Positions 44,493-53,575 of a stretch of DNA of 64,000 bases are shown here, piece after piece. Position numbers and translations under genes: made by a program. The notes below the pieces were generated by a model that ran no database searches, was not told the DNA's origin, and was given only the letters and a program-made list of their open reading frames with translations. The DNA comes from Streptomyces sp. JH14 (GTDB taxonomy: Bacteria; Actinomycetota; Actinomycetes; Streptomycetales; Streptomycetaceae). The stretch lies in the NCBI RefSeq assembly GCF_029428675.1, contig NZ_JAJNEL010000001.1, forward strand, positions 6,014,001 through 6,078,000. The letters are read 5' to 3'. Each line of letters starts with the position of its first letter. Position 1 is the first letter of the stretch.

Positions 44493-45017
44493 GTGACTTC
44501 GAGCTCCACGCCGGGCCTTGCCCGGTTCAACATCCTGGCGGACGACGAGGCCACCGCCGCGTTGCACGAGGTGTGTGCCAGCGCGGCATGGGGGAGAGCG
44601 ATCCTCTCCGGGCGCCCGTACGCCACCGTGGAAGCCCTTCTCTCCGCCGGTGACGCCGCCACGGCCGCGCTGACCCGGGACGAGCTGGCCGACGCGATGG
44701 CCGGGCACCCCCCGATCGGCCGCCCGAAGCCAGGAGACCCGGCCTCCTCCCGCGAACAGCGGGGGATGGCCGACGCCACCGAGGAGCTCAGGGCCGAGAT
44801 GCTCGAACTGAACCTGGCCTACCAGGAGCGGTTCGGACACGTCTTCCTGATCTGCGCCACCGGCGCCACCGGTGAGCAGATGCGCGACGCGGTGAAGTCC
44901 CGGATCGGGAACCCGCCCGAGCGGGAGCGTGAGATCGTGCGCTCCGAGCTGGGCAGGATCAACCGCATCCGGCTGACCCGTCTCGTGGCGGACGCAGCAG
45001 AAGCAGAAGGAGAGTGA
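44493..45017 (+). CDS. uraD: 2-oxo-4-hydroxy-4-carboxy-5-ureidoimidazoline (OHCU) decarboxylase
   Basis: 174 residues, all-helical family. The active-site His is in GHPPIGRP, and the C-terminal GHVFLICATGATGEQM segment with the following RIGNPPEREREIVRSELGRINRIRL helix is diagnostic. It converts OHCU to S-allantoin in the last step of urate oxidation. A GTG start has CGGAGG upstream. It is the first gene of the operon with HIU hydrolase and uricase; its stop overlaps the next start. Order of the reactions is uricase, HIU hydrolase, then this enzyme. Confidence 0.93.
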   Translation: MTSSSTPGLARFNILADDEATAALHEVCASAAWGRAILSGRPYATVEALLSAGDAATAALTRDELADAMAGHPPIGRPKPGDPASSREQRGMADATEELRAEMLELNLAYQERFGHVFLICATGATGEQMRDAVKSRIGNPPEREREIVRSELGRINRIRLTRLVADAAEAEGE

Positions 45018-45427
45018 CGGCCGTGAGCACCGACACCACCGCCTCGGTGTCCACGCACATCCTGGACACCAGCATCGGCTGCCCCGCCGAGGCCGTCGCC
45101 GTCTCGCTCGCCGCCCGCAGCGGCAGCGACGCGCCGTGGGTGACGGTCGGCCGGTCCGCGACCGACGCGGACGGGCGGTGCAAGAACCTGCCGGCTCTGC
45201 CGGAGGGCACCACCCACGTACGGCTCGATTTCGACACCGAGACGTACTTCTCGAAAGAGCACAGTTCCAAGAGGCAAGCCGAGGCGCAGCAGGACGCCCC
45301 CCGCGTAAGGGACAGCGGCGCGTTCTTCCCGGAAGTGGCGATCACATTCGCCGTCGTACCGGGCGAGCACTATCACGTACCGCTGCTGCTCAACCCGTTC
45401 GGCTACTCCGTTTACCGAGGGAGCTAG
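45014..45427 (+). CDS. 5-hydroxyisourate hydrolase (transthyretin-like)
   Basis: 137 residues. Conserved signatures of transthyretin-related HIU hydrolases: STHILDTSIGCPAEAVAVSL at the start (catalytic His), RVRDSGAFFPEVAITFAV, HYHVPLLLNPFGYSVYRGS at the end, with the diagnostic YRGS C-terminus. It hydrolyses the uricase product 5-hydroxyisourate to OHCU. The start lies inside the uraD stop; a second GTG three codons on is possible. Confidence 0.94.
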   Translation: MTAVSTDTTASVSTHILDTSIGCPAEAVAVSLAARSGSDAPWVTVGRSATDADGRCKNLPALPEGTTHVRLDFDTETYFSKEHSSKRQAEAQQDAPRVRDSGAFFPEVAITFAVVPGEHYHVPLLLNPFGYSVYRGS

Positions 45428-45434
45428 CACCGAC

Positions 45435-46358
45435 ATGCCCACGATTCTCGGCCAGAACCAGTACGGCAAAGCAGAGAACCGCGTCGTGAGGATCACGCGG
45501 GACGGCGACACCCACCACATCAAGGACCTGAACGTCTCGGTCGCCCTCTCCGGCGACATGGACGACGTCCACTACTCCGGTTCCAACGCCAACGTCCTGC
45601 CGACCGACACCACCAAGAACACGGTGTACGCGTTCGCCAAGGAGCACGGCATCGAGTCCGCCGAGCAGTTCGGCATCCACCTCGCCCGCCACTTCGTGAC
45701 GTCGCAGGAGCCGATCAGGACCGCGCGCATCCGGATCGAGGAGTACGCCTGGGAGCGCATCGCCACCTCCGACGCCAGCGCGCAGTTCATCGGCGCCGAC
45801 GAGGTCAAGCACTCCTTCGTCCGCAAGGGCCAGGAGGTACGCACCACCCAGATCACCTTCGACGGCGAGAGCTGGCAGATCATCTCGGGTCTCAAGGACC
45901 TGGTGGTGATGAACTCCACCAGCTCCGAGTTCTGGGGCTACGCAAAGGACAAGTACACGACGCTCAAGGAGGCGTACGACCGCATCCTCGCGACGGAGGT
46001 GTCCGCCAAGTGGCGGTACAACTGGACCAGCGACGACGCGCGCATGCCCAACTGGGAGAAGTCGTACGAGCAGACGCGCACGCACATGCTCCAGGCCTTC
46101 GCCGAGACGTACTCCCTCTCGCTCCAGCAGACCCTGTACCAGATGGGTTCGCGCGTCATCAACAGCCGCAGCGAGGTGGACGAGATCCGCTTCTCGCTGC
46201 CGAACAAGCATCACTTCCTCGTGGATCTGGAGCCGTTCGGCCTCAAGAACGACAACGAGGTCTACTTCGCGGCGGACCGCCCGTACGGTCTGATCGAGGC
46301 CACCGTGCTGCGGGACGGCGTCGAGCCGCAGATCCCGGTCGACCTGACCAACCTCTGA
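45435..46358 (+). CDS. Urate oxidase (uricase)
   Basis: 307 residues, the standard length. Conserved parts are NQYGKAENRVVRI, LPTDTTKNTVYAFAKEHGI (catalytic Lys/Thr), FVRKGQEVRT, NSTSSEFWGYAKDKYTTL, and NKHHFLVDLEPFGL. It oxidises urate with O2 to 5-hydroxyisourate and H2O2, needing no cofactor. It lies 7 bp behind HIU hydrolase in the same operon, so the three enzymes from urate to allantoin are made together. Confidence 0.95.
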   Translation: MPTILGQNQYGKAENRVVRITRDGDTHHIKDLNVSVALSGDMDDVHYSGSNANVLPTDTTKNTVYAFAKEHGIESAEQFGIHLARHFVTSQEPIRTARIRIEEYAWERIATSDASAQFIGADEVKHSFVRKGQEVRTTQITFDGESWQIISGLKDLVVMNSTSSEFWGYAKDKYTTLKEAYDRILATEVSAKWRYNWTSDDARMPNWEKSYEQTRTHMLQAFAETYSLSLQQTLYQMGSRVINSRSEVDEIRFSLPNKHHFLVDLEPFGLKNDNEVYFAADRPYGLIEATVLRDGVEPQIPVDLTNL

Positions 46359-46544
46359 CGAGGCCCGCGCCGGTCCCCGCGCGTGGGCGTACGGGGACCG
46401 GCCCCGGAGCCGGTGCGGCAGTGTCTGCTGCGGTTCCGCCCCATCCGTTCCTCCCCTCTCGGCACCCACGGACGCACCGCCGTGGCACTCAAATCCTCCT
46501 AGGGTCCTGCCGTGCCCACCTCACCCCAGAGAGAAGGAAGCGCC

Positions 46545-47933
46545 ATGGCAGCCGCTGATCGTGTGGAACGCATCGTCATCGAGAACTGTTCGATCGCGAC
46601 CGTCGACGCGGACGACACCGAGTACGCCTCGGGCCATGTGGTCGTCGCGGGCAACCGCATCGAGCACGTCGGCGCCGGTCCGGCCCCCGCGGGTCCGGAG
46701 AACGTCGTACGGCGCATCGACGGCACCGGGCACCTCGTCACCCCCGGCCTGGTCAACACCCACCACCACTTCTACCAGTGGATCACCAGGGGCCTGGCGA
46801 CCGACCACAACCTCTTCGACTGGCTGGTCGCGCTCTACCCGACCTGGGCGCGCATCGACGAGCCGATGGTCCGAGCCGCCGCGCAGGGCTCGCTCGCGAT
46901 GATGGCCCGCGGTGGCGTCACCACCGCCATGGACCACCACTATGTCTATCCGCAGGGCTCCGGCGACCTGTCCGGCGCCATCATCGGCGCCGCACGGGAC
47001 ATGGGCGTACGGTTCACCCTCGCCCGCGGTTCCATGGACCGCAGCGAGAAGGACGGCGGACTGCCGCCGGACTTCGCCGTCGAGACGCTGGACGGCGCGC
47101 TCGCCGCCACCGAGGCGACCATCGACGCGCACCACGACGGATCGTTCGACTCGATGACCCAGATCGCCGTGGCGCCCTGTTCGCCGTTCTCCATCTCCAC
47201 CGAACTGCTGCGGCAGGGAGCCGAGTTGGCTCGCCGGCGCGGTGTCAGGATGCACACCCACGGGTCGGAGACGGTGGAGGAGGAGAAGTTCTGCCACGAG
47301 CTGTTCGGCATGGGCCCGACCGACTACTTCGAGTCGACGGGCTGGCTCGGCAGCGACGTATGGATGGCGCACTGCGTCCATATGAACGACTCCGACATCG
47401 CCGCGTTCGCCCGCACCGGAACGGGCGTCGCCCACTGCCCGTCCTCCAACGCCCGCCTCGCCGCGGGCATCGCCCGGGTCCCCGACATGCTCGCGGCGGG
47501 CGTCCCGGTGGGTCTCGGCGTCGATGGCACCGCCTCCAACGAGTCCGGTGAACTCCATACCGAACTGCGCAACGCACTCCTCATCAACCGTCTCGGTGCC
47601 CACCGCGAAAAGGCCCTGAATGCCCGTCAGGCCCTGCGACTGGGTACGTACGGCGGGGCCCAGGTCCTCGGCCGCGCCGACCAGATCGGCTCCCTGGAGG
47701 TCGGCAAGCTCGCCGACCTGGTGCTCTGGAAGCTGGACACCCTCGCGCACTCCTCCATCGCCGACCCGGTCACCGCGCTCGTCTTCGGTGCGGCCGCCCC
47801 CGTCACGCTCTCCCTCGTGAACGGGAAGACGGTCGTCGAGGGCTCCCGCCTGACCACCGTGGACGAGGAAGTCCTCGCGCGCGTCACCCGCGACGAGGCC
47901 CGGCGCCTCGCGCGGATCGCCGCCGGAGCCTGA
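46545..47933 (+). CDS. 8-oxoguanine/guanine-type deaminase (amidohydrolase)
   Basis: 462 residues of the ATZ/TRZ-like amidohydrolase group. Metal ligands: VNTHHHFYQW (H-x-H), HTHGSETVEEE (His), MAHCVHMND (His) and GVDGTASNES (Asp). The order and context (end of the urate operon, next to a purine permease) fit 8-oxoguanine or guanine deaminase, producing urate or xanthine. The exact substrate is uncertain because this group also includes isoguanine and triazine deaminases. The ATG at 46545 with GAGAAGGAAG upstream is preferred over a GTG 33 bp earlier. About 187 bp separate it from uricase. Confidence 0.85.
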   Translation: MAAADRVERIVIENCSIATVDADDTEYASGHVVVAGNRIEHVGAGPAPAGPENVVRRIDGTGHLVTPGLVNTHHHFYQWITRGLATDHNLFDWLVALYPTWARIDEPMVRAAAQGSLAMMARGGVTTAMDHHYVYPQGSGDLSGAIIGAARDMGVRFTLARGSMDRSEKDGGLPPDFAVETLDGALAATEATIDAHHDGSFDSMTQIAVAPCSPFSISTELLRQGAELARRRGVRMHTHGSETVEEEKFCHELFGMGPTDYFESTGWLGSDVWMAHCVHMNDSDIAAFARTGTGVAHCPSSNARLAAGIARVPDMLAAGVPVGLGVDGTASNESGELHTELRNALLINRLGAHREKALNARQALRLGTYGGAQVLGRADQIGSLEVGKLADLVLWKLDTLAHSSIADPVTALVFGAAAPVTLSLVNGKTVVEGSRLTTVDEEVLARVTRDEARRLARIAAGA

Positions 47934-48016
47934 CGCTCCGGGGCGCCCCCAGAACGGCCGGCCGACGGGGGACGGCCCTCGGCCGGCCGCCGTGGACCCG
48001 AGCGGGGTCCGCGGCA

Positions 48017-48064
48017 GCCGGTGCGGCGGGCGTGTACCCAGACGTACGCGCCTGCCGCACCGGT
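48017..48064 (+). terminator. 20-bp hairpin after the urate operon
   Basis: GCCGGTGCGGCGGGCGTGTA pairs over its full length with TACGCGCCTGCCGCACCGGT when three G-U wobbles are counted, with an 8-nt loop. It probably ends the deaminase transcript. It stands before the permease start, so it could also act as a leader structure. Confidence 0.6.
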
Positions 48065-48080
48065 GACGAACCAAGCTGCC

Positions 48081-48124
48081 GCACCAGCTGCATCACCTGT
48101 CTTACCTGCACCAACGCATCACCT
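48081..48124 (+). repeat. Direct repeat upstream of the purine permease
   Basis: GCACCA-GCT-GCATCACCT (48081-48098) and GCACCA-AC-GCATCACCT (48108-48124) repeat at an interval of about 27 bp, just before the permease start. It may be a regulator-binding site. Confidence 0.45.
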
Positions 48125-48172
48125 CCCTGACACCCGCGTCGTATCGACGTGTACCCGACCGGAGGAGCCGAC

Positions 48173-49615
48173 GTGGCAGCACAGCCCAGGTTTCGCAACG
48201 ACGCAGTCGCAGGACCCGACCAGGAGCCGAAAGCGGACGACCCGCAGGTCGCCGACGGCACACACCCGGTCGACGAGACCCTCCCCCCACTGAGGATGTT
48301 CACCAGCGGACTGCAGCACGTGGCCGCGATGTACGCGGGCGTGGTGGCCCCGCCCATGATCGTGGGACCGGCTGTGGGACTCAGCCCCAGGGAGACCGCC
48401 TTCCTGATGGGGGCGAGCCTCTTCACCGCAGGCATCGCCACCCTCCTGCAGACCCTCGGCCTCTGGCGCATCGGCGCCCGGCTGCCGTTCGTCAACGGGG
48501 TCTCGTTCGCCGGCGTGACACCGATGATCGCGATCGGCAAGGACCGCGGACACGACGGCATCGCCGTCATCTTCGGCGCGATCATCGTGGCCGGCCTGAT
48601 CGGCTTCGTACTCGCCCCCTATTTCTGCAAGTTGGTCCGCTTCTTCCCGCCCGTGGTCACCGGCACCGTCATCACCCTGATCGGCCTCTCGCTGCTGCCG
48701 GTCGCCTTCAACTGGTCGCAGGGCGGCAACGCCGCGGCCGGCGACTACGGCTCCACGGCCCATATCTCCATGGCCGCCGTCACGCTGCTGATCGTCCTCG
48801 TGCTGCGCAGACTGCTGCGCGGATTCCTCCAGCAGATCGCGATCCTGCTCGGGATGGTCGCCGGCACCCTGATCGCGATCCCGGTCGGCATCACCGACTT
48901 CGGCGCGACCAAGGACGCCGACCTGGTCGGCTTCCCGACCCCGTTCCACTTCGGGGCACCGCAGTTCGAGATAGCGGCCATCGTCTCGATGTGCATCGTG
49001 ATGCTCGTCTGCATGACCGAGTCCACCGCCGACATGCTGGCCCTCGGCAAGATCGTCGGCCGTCCGGCGGACGAGCGGACCATCGAGGGCGGTCTGCGCG
49101 CCGACACCCTGGGGAGCGCCCTCAGCCCGCTCTTCAACGGCTTCATGTGCAGCGCCTTCGCGCAGAACATCGGCCTGGTGGCGATGACCAGGGTGCGCAG
49201 CCGGTTCGTCGTCGCCGCGGGCGGCGGTATCCTCATCGTCCTCGGCCTGGTCCCCGTGGCCGCGTCCGTCATCGCCCTCGTACCGCTGCCGGTGCTCGGT
49301 GGTGCGGGCATCGTGCTCTTCGGCTCGGTCGCCGCGAGCGGCATCCAGACGCTGGCCGCCGCAGCCCTGGAGAAGGGCGAGAACGCACTGATCGTCGCGG
49401 CCGCAGTCGGTATCGGCCTGATACCGATCGCCGCGCCGGATTTCTACCACGCGTTCCCGAAGGACCTTCTGGTCGTGCTTGATTCGGGGATCTCCACCGG
49501 GTGCGTCGTGGCGATCGTCCTCAACCTGGCCTTCAACCACCTGGGCAGGAAACCGGAGGAGGCGAACGAGGAGGAGCCCTCCGTTCCGGCAGCGGCTCCG
49601 GTGGGCGCGCACTGA
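48173..49615 (+). CDS. NCS2-family purine (xanthine/urate) permease
   Basis: 480 residues with about 12-14 membrane helices. NCS2 features: PLRMFTSGLQHVAAMYAGVVAPPMIVG near the start, the QTLGLWRIGARLPFVNGVSF segment (helix 3) and FMCSAFAQNIGLVAMTRVRSRFVV (helix 10 motif with N/Q-N-x-G-L). It imports urate or xanthine with protons or sodium and so feeds the deaminase/uricase genes before it. GTG at 48173 has GGAGGAG upstream; an earlier GTG lacks one. It converges with a chitosanase gene. Confidence 0.9.
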   Translation: MAAQPRFRNDAVAGPDQEPKADDPQVADGTHPVDETLPPLRMFTSGLQHVAAMYAGVVAPPMIVGPAVGLSPRETAFLMGASLFTAGIATLLQTLGLWRIGARLPFVNGVSFAGVTPMIAIGKDRGHDGIAVIFGAIIVAGLIGFVLAPYFCKLVRFFPPVVTGTVITLIGLSLLPVAFNWSQGGNAAAGDYGSTAHISMAAVTLLIVLVLRRLLRGFLQQIAILLGMVAGTLIAIPVGITDFGATKDADLVGFPTPFHFGAPQFEIAAIVSMCIVMLVCMTESTADMLALGKIVGRPADERTIEGGLRADTLGSALSPLFNGFMCSAFAQNIGLVAMTRVRSRFVVAAGGGILIVLGLVPVAASVIALVPLPVLGGAGIVLFGSVAASGIQTLAAAALEKGENALIVAAAVGIGLIPIAAPDFYHAFPKDLLVVLDSGISTGCVVAIVLNLAFNHLGRKPEEANEEEPSVPAAAPVGAH

Positions 49616-49631
49616 GCGTGCGGCACGGCGT

Positions 49632-49665
49632 TGTGGCGCGCACGGCGGGAGCGGTACGCGCCACA
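49632..49665. terminator. Terminator between permease and chitosanase
   Basis: TGTGGCGCG / CGCGCCACA, 9-bp arms with a 16-nt loop, 16 bp after the permease stop; it lies between convergent genes. Confidence 0.55.
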
Positions 49666-49694
49666 GACGTATTCCGGGCAGGCGCGGGCAGGAC

Positions 49695-50699
49695 TCAGCC
49701 GGTGTGGTAGCTGTCGCCGTACACCTTCCAGTCGAGCAGCGGATCCAGGTTCAGATTGCCCTCCTTCAGGAAGACCCGCTGGGCGGTGTCCACCCGGCTG
49801 GTGTCCGAGTGGGCCTCGTCCTGCTGCATCGCCCAGATCCGCGCGTCCAGGAAGGCGTTGAGGTAGGTCACCTCGTTGCCGCCCTGCGACGGCGGCTTCG
49901 CCCTGGCGAGCGCGCGCTTGCGGATGGAGCCGAAGCTGGTGCTGTCGTCGCCGTTGCCGTGCATGACGATGGCGTCGTAGTACGCGAACTGGCCGAGCGT
50001 GCCGAGGCCGTCGGCCTTCCCCCGACCGACCGCCGGGTTGAAGTACATCCGGTCCCGTTCGTCGTTCTGCGCCTGCTTGAAGGCCGGGTCCGATGCCGCG
50101 GCCGCCCAGTCCTCGGCGAAGTCCGGGTCGAGGCCGTCGTGCGAGTCGGTGCCGTTCACCTCCCGCAGAGCGGGCAGATACGTCGCGAGGACGTTGCCCG
50201 GCTTGCGCTGGGTGTACAGCTCGACGAGGGCGAGCATGTCGCCGGTGCCGGAGCAGAAGCCGATGATGCCCGCGGTGTAGCCGCAGCCGTCGCCGATGTC
50301 CTGGATGTATGCGTACTGGGCCTTCCAGTTGAGTGAGGAGTTCTCGGCGCTGGAGACCAGCTGCATGGCGATCTCCTTCTTCGCCGGATCGTCCAGCCCG
50401 GTGGCGGCAGCGGGCTGCCGGGTGGCGGCAGCGGGCTGCCGGGTGGCGGAGACATCCTTGCGCGCGGGCGGATGCGTGGGGGCACTGGCGTGGTCGGTGG
50501 CGGGTGTCGCCGTGGGGCGCCCGCTGGTGGCAGCCGGCTGCCGGGTGACGTATACATCCTGGCGCACAGCGGGATGCGTGGGGGCACTGGCGTGGTTGGT
50601 GGCGGGTGCCGCCGTGAGGGTCACCCCGAACGCGACCAGCGCGAGCCGTAGGGGGCGAGTGTTGCGAGGTGCGGCGTGCCGATGGGAAGCGGGCACCAT
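49695..50699 (-). CDS. Secreted GH46 chitosanase with repeat-rich linker
   Basis: 334 residues. A signal peptide (LRLALVAFGVTLTAAPA) is followed by a low-complexity Thr/Ala/Pro/His linker containing duplicated ASAPTHP and RQPAAATRQPAAAT units. The GH46 domain starts at GLDDPAKKEIAMQLVSSAENSSLNW and has the catalytic Glu (SSAENSS) and Asp (DIGDGCGYTAGII) in the known positions, with FCSGTGDML. It hydrolyses chitosan outside the cell. GGAGG lies close before the ATG at 50699; the GTG at 50696 has better spacing and could be the actual start. A closely related copy lies 550 bp away in the same orientation. Confidence 0.88.
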   Translation of the reverse strand: MVPASHRHAAPRNTRPLRLALVAFGVTLTAAPATNHASAPTHPAVRQDVYVTRQPAATSGRPTATPATDHASAPTHPPARKDVSATRQPAAATRQPAAATGLDDPAKKEIAMQLVSSAENSSLNWKAQYAYIQDIGDGCGYTAGIIGFCSGTGDMLALVELYTQRKPGNVLATYLPALREVNGTDSHDGLDPDFAEDWAAAASDPAFKQAQNDERDRMYFNPAVGRGKADGLGTLGQFAYYDAIVMHGNGDDSTSFGSIRKRALARAKPPSQGGNEVTYLNAFLDARIWAMQQDEAHSDTSRVDTAQRVFLKEGNLNLDPLLDWKVYGDSYHTG

Positions 50700-51252
50700 T
50701 CCTCCAGAGGGAGTTCGTCGTTCCGTGAGCCGCGACGAAGCTTTCCTACCAGAGCGGGGTGAGCGTTCGGAGTGGAGTGCGAGTCGTGCACTCGTTCGGC
50801 GCAAGCGTGTTGAGTTCGGCTACGGAAAGGCCCCGCGCCGCGCCGGACGCGGTGCGGGGCCGTACGGGGCGGCCTGCGGATCAGGGGCGGACACCCTCTG
50901 GCAGATGGCGGTCAGCAGGTGAGGCGGGCCGCGTGGATCCATGCGTCCGTGGGGCCGCCCCGCAGATCATCCATGGCTCAATGCCATTCCTGCTGACGGT
51001 GGTTGAGGGACTTCCCACGGTTCACCCGACCCGGCACGGGTACTCCGACGCCCCGGTCCGCCACGGGAGTTGAACCCGTTGTCGTCGACCGTGCGTTCCC
51101 ACGAAGGGCCTTGGCGCCCCGAGTGACGACGGAGCTCCGGACGGGCTGGGCCACGGGGCCGGCGGCCGGCCCGAGACCGGTGGCGGGAACCCTGCCGGGC
51201 GCCGGCGCGCGGCCCCTCGCGCAGACGCTTCACGCGCCCGCCGATCGCGGGT
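50700..51252. other. Intergenic stretch between the two chitosanase genes
   Basis: 553 bp without a credible gene on either strand. It contains one hairpin, GGCCCCGC / GGCGGGGCC-like (50829-50861), and a short T-arm-like motif near 51075 that I do not accept as a tRNA. Any control element for the first chitosanase should lie in its left part. Confidence 0.5.
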
Positions 51253-52098
51253 TCAGGGGCCGTCGATGCGGTAGCTGTCGCCGTACACCTTCCACTGCAG
51301 TGGCGTCTCCAGCTGGAATCTGCCCTCGCGAACGAAGACCCGCTGGGCCGTCTCGACGCGGCTGGTGTCGGAGTGCGACGGCTCCTTGCGGATCGCGGCG
51401 ACACGGGCGTCGAGGAAGCAGTTCAGATACGTCGCCTCGTCGCCGCCGTGCGACGGCGGTTCGGCCGCGGCCAGTGCCTCGCTGCGGATCGTACGGAACC
51501 CGACCGTGCCGTCCGCGTCGGCGGCCCCGTGCATCACATAGGCGTCGTAGTAGATGAACTGGCCCAGGGTGCCCAGTCCGTCGGCCTTGGCCTGTTCGAC
51601 CGCCGGGTCGAAGTACGAGTGGTCCCGCTCCGCGTCCTGGGCGTCCCGGAATGCGGCGTCGTCCGCCGCCTTCGCCCACGCGTCGGTGAAGGGGCGGCCG
51701 AGCCCGTCGTGCGCGTCGGTGCCCTTGACCGCGCGCAGCGCGGGAAGGAACTGCTCCAGCGCATTGCCGGGGCGCGCCGCCGCGTACCGCTCGACGACTC
51801 TCAGCATGTCTCCTGTACCGGAACAGAAGCCGATGATGCCGGCGGTGTAACCGCGGCCGTCGCCGATGTCCTCGATGTATGGGTACTGGGCCTTCCAGTC
51901 GAGCGAGGAGTTCTCGGCGCTGGAGACCAGCTGCATGGCGATCTCCTTCTTGGCAGGATCGTCGAGTCCGGCCTCGGAGGCGTCCTTGTCCGCGTCGGCG
52001 CCGGACGCGGAGCAGCCCAACAGCACCAGGAGCGTCGTCACGAGAGCGGTGACGAGGGCTGTGGCGGGGGCGATCCGGGGGCGCGCAGTGATCTTCAC
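51253..52098 (-). CDS. GH46 chitosanase, lipoprotein form
   Basis: 281 residues. The N-terminus (basic MKITARPR, hydrophobic core, lipobox LLGC) indicates lipidation and anchoring at the outer face of the membrane rather than release. The GH46 domain contains the catalytic Glu62 (SSAENSSLDW) and Asp80 (IGDGRGYT), 18 residues apart as in Streptomyces sp. N174 chitosanase. It shares long identical stretches with the secreted copy (GLDDPAKKEIAMQLVSSAEN), so the pair arose by duplication. It hydrolyses chitosan. It starts with GTG; GGTGGAG is close before it. The 60-bp gap to the divergent hydrolase gene must hold its promoter. Confidence 0.88.
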   Translation of the reverse strand: MKITARPRIAPATALVTALVTTLLVLLGCSASGADADKDASEAGLDDPAKKEIAMQLVSSAENSSLDWKAQYPYIEDIGDGRGYTAGIIGFCSGTGDMLRVVERYAAARPGNALEQFLPALRAVKGTDAHDGLGRPFTDAWAKAADDAAFRDAQDAERDHSYFDPAVEQAKADGLGTLGQFIYYDAYVMHGAADADGTVGFRTIRSEALAAAEPPSHGGDEATYLNCFLDARVAAIRKEPSHSDTSRVETAQRVFVREGRFQLETPLQWKVYGDSYRIDGP

Positions 52099-52158
52099 TG
52101 CTCCACCCTGCCAGGCGTGGGGAGGGAACCTCGCCCATTCGGCGGTAGCGTCGGCAGT

Positions 52159-52842
52159 ATGGAAGATCAGTCTGTTGTGGATGTAGGCGATGTGCGGCTG
52201 GCGTACCGGACCTGGGGCGACTCGTTCGGCTCGCCCGTCGTCCTGCTGCACGGTCTCGGCGGTTCCGCCGCCGATTGGGAGGCGGCTGCGAGCCTGCTGG
52301 GCGAGGAATGGCGGGTGTACGCCCTCGATCTGCGCGGGCACGGCGAGAGCGACTGGCCCGACGAGTACTCCTTCGAGCTGATGCGGGACGACGTTCTCGG
52401 CTTCCTCGACGAGTGCGAGCTCGACCGCGTGGGGCTGGTCGGCCACTCCATGGGCGGGGTCGTCGCCCATCTGCTCGCCCAGGAGCACGCGGACCGGGTG
52501 GAACGGCTGGTACTGGTGGAGACCCCGCCCCCGTTCCCGAGCAAGCCTCGGCCGCCCGCGCAGCCGGACGGGCCGGTGGATTATGACTGGAACGTCGTCG
52601 CCCCCATCCGGGCCCAGGTCGCCGACCCCGATCCGGCGTGGGCGGACGGTCTCGGCGAGATCGTCGCGCCCACACTGATGATCTCCGGAGGCCCGGAGAG
52701 CACGATGCCGCAGGGCCGGCTGGCCGACATGGCCTCCCTGATCCCGGACTGCCGCCTGATCACCCTGGGCGGCGGACACCACGTGCACCGGACCCACGCG
52801 GACCAGGTCGCCCAGCAGATCACCGAGTTCTTCACCAGCTGA
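52159..52842 (+). CDS. Alpha/beta hydrolase
   Basis: 227 residues, cytoplasmic. VVLLHGLGGSAADW (oxyanion loop), nucleophile Ser in GHSMGG, and a His in GGGHHVHRTH are visible; the acid probably lies in the APTLMISGGPES region, although no clear Asp follows the strand. It resembles small haloperoxidase-like or esterase-like hydrolases, shortened by a reduced cap domain. Substrate unknown. It is divergent from the lipoprotein chitosanase. Confidence 0.82.
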   Translation: MEDQSVVDVGDVRLAYRTWGDSFGSPVVLLHGLGGSAADWEAAASLLGEEWRVYALDLRGHGESDWPDEYSFELMRDDVLGFLDECELDRVGLVGHSMGGVVAHLLAQEHADRVERLVLVETPPPFPSKPRPPAQPDGPVDYDWNVVAPIRAQVADPDPAWADGLGEIVAPTLMISGGPESTMPQGRLADMASLIPDCRLITLGGGHHVHRTHADQVAQQITEFFTS

Positions 52843-52984
52843 CCGCAGGGGCCCGGCCCCGGGACGGGCCCCTGACCACCTGGTTTCTGCGTGCGCTGCG
52901 GCGCCGACGCACACGGAGCCCTCCGGTGTTCGAGGACGGCGCGCCGACCACCGGAACCTGCCTGCGGCGCCGCCCTGCCCCGGC

Positions 52985-53575
52985 TCAGCTTCCCGGTCGC
53001 CAGTCCGGACGCCGCCCGCTCATCGCGACCGCCCGGTCGGCGAGCGGCGCGTCGGCCGGCACCGGTACCGGCGGCCCGAAGGGGCTCTCCGGCAGGGGGT
53101 TGTCGTCGCTCGGCGTCGTCATGGCCAGCGAGACCCGCAGGTTCGCCTCGTCGGCCTCGTACTTCTGACCGGTCGACCGGGCCAGGTCCCATCCGTGGAT
53201 CACCAGCTCGTTCAGCGCCACCATGTGGGCCACCTCGCCCGGCAGGTCCACGCCGCCGGCCCTGGTCATCCCCTGCCGCGCGGCGGGGTCCCGCCACGCG
53301 GCCACCAGTTCGTCGAGCAGGGGCGGGAGCGTGTCGCGCCAGCCGTCCGGCAGGACCGGAAGCGCGGCGTCCGGTGAGGTGTCGGTCGTGGGCCCGAAGG
53401 CCTTGCGGGCCGCGTCCCGGAACGCAGTGGTCAGCCCGACGAGGTGGGCGAGCAGATCCCGTACCGCATAGTCGGGGCAGGGCGTCGGGTCGGTCAGACG
53501 ATGGTCCTCGATGCCGTGGAGCAGCTCGGCCACCTGCCGTGCCGCAGGTTCCAGATCGGGCGTGGGCATCGTCAT
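52985..53575 (-). CDS. TIGR03086-type DinB/mycothiol-dependent maleylpyruvate isomerase-like protein
   Basis: 196 residues. LLHGIEDHRLTDPTPCPDYAVRDLLAHLVGLTTAF is the typical N-terminal helix pair of the DinB/MDMPI superfamily, with the metal-ligand His in HLVG. A later GEVAHMVALNELVIHGWDLARSTG supplies two further His ligands (the V-I-H-G-W-D motif). This family includes mycothiol-dependent metalloenzymes, mostly uncharacterised. ATG options at 53590, 53575 and 53569 exist; the middle one was chosen for the AGAGA upstream. Confidence 0.78.
   Translation of the reverse strand: MTMPTPDLEPAARQVAELLHGIEDHRLTDPTPCPDYAVRDLLAHLVGLTTAFRDAARKAFGPTTDTSPDAALPVLPDGWRDTLPPLLDELVAAWRDPAARQGMTRAGGVDLPGEVAHMVALNELVIHGWDLARSTGQKYEADEANLRVSLAMTTPSDDNPLPESPFGPPVPVPADAPLADRAVAMSGRRPDWRPGS

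Noticed and set aside
51060..51090. T-arm-like motif on the minus strand (ACGGG-TTCAACT-CCCGT) that resembles the end of a tRNA or tmRNA
   Set aside because: No matching acceptor stem, D-arm or plausible anticodon arm could be found around it; probably coincidence in GC-rich DNA, at most a degenerate remnant.
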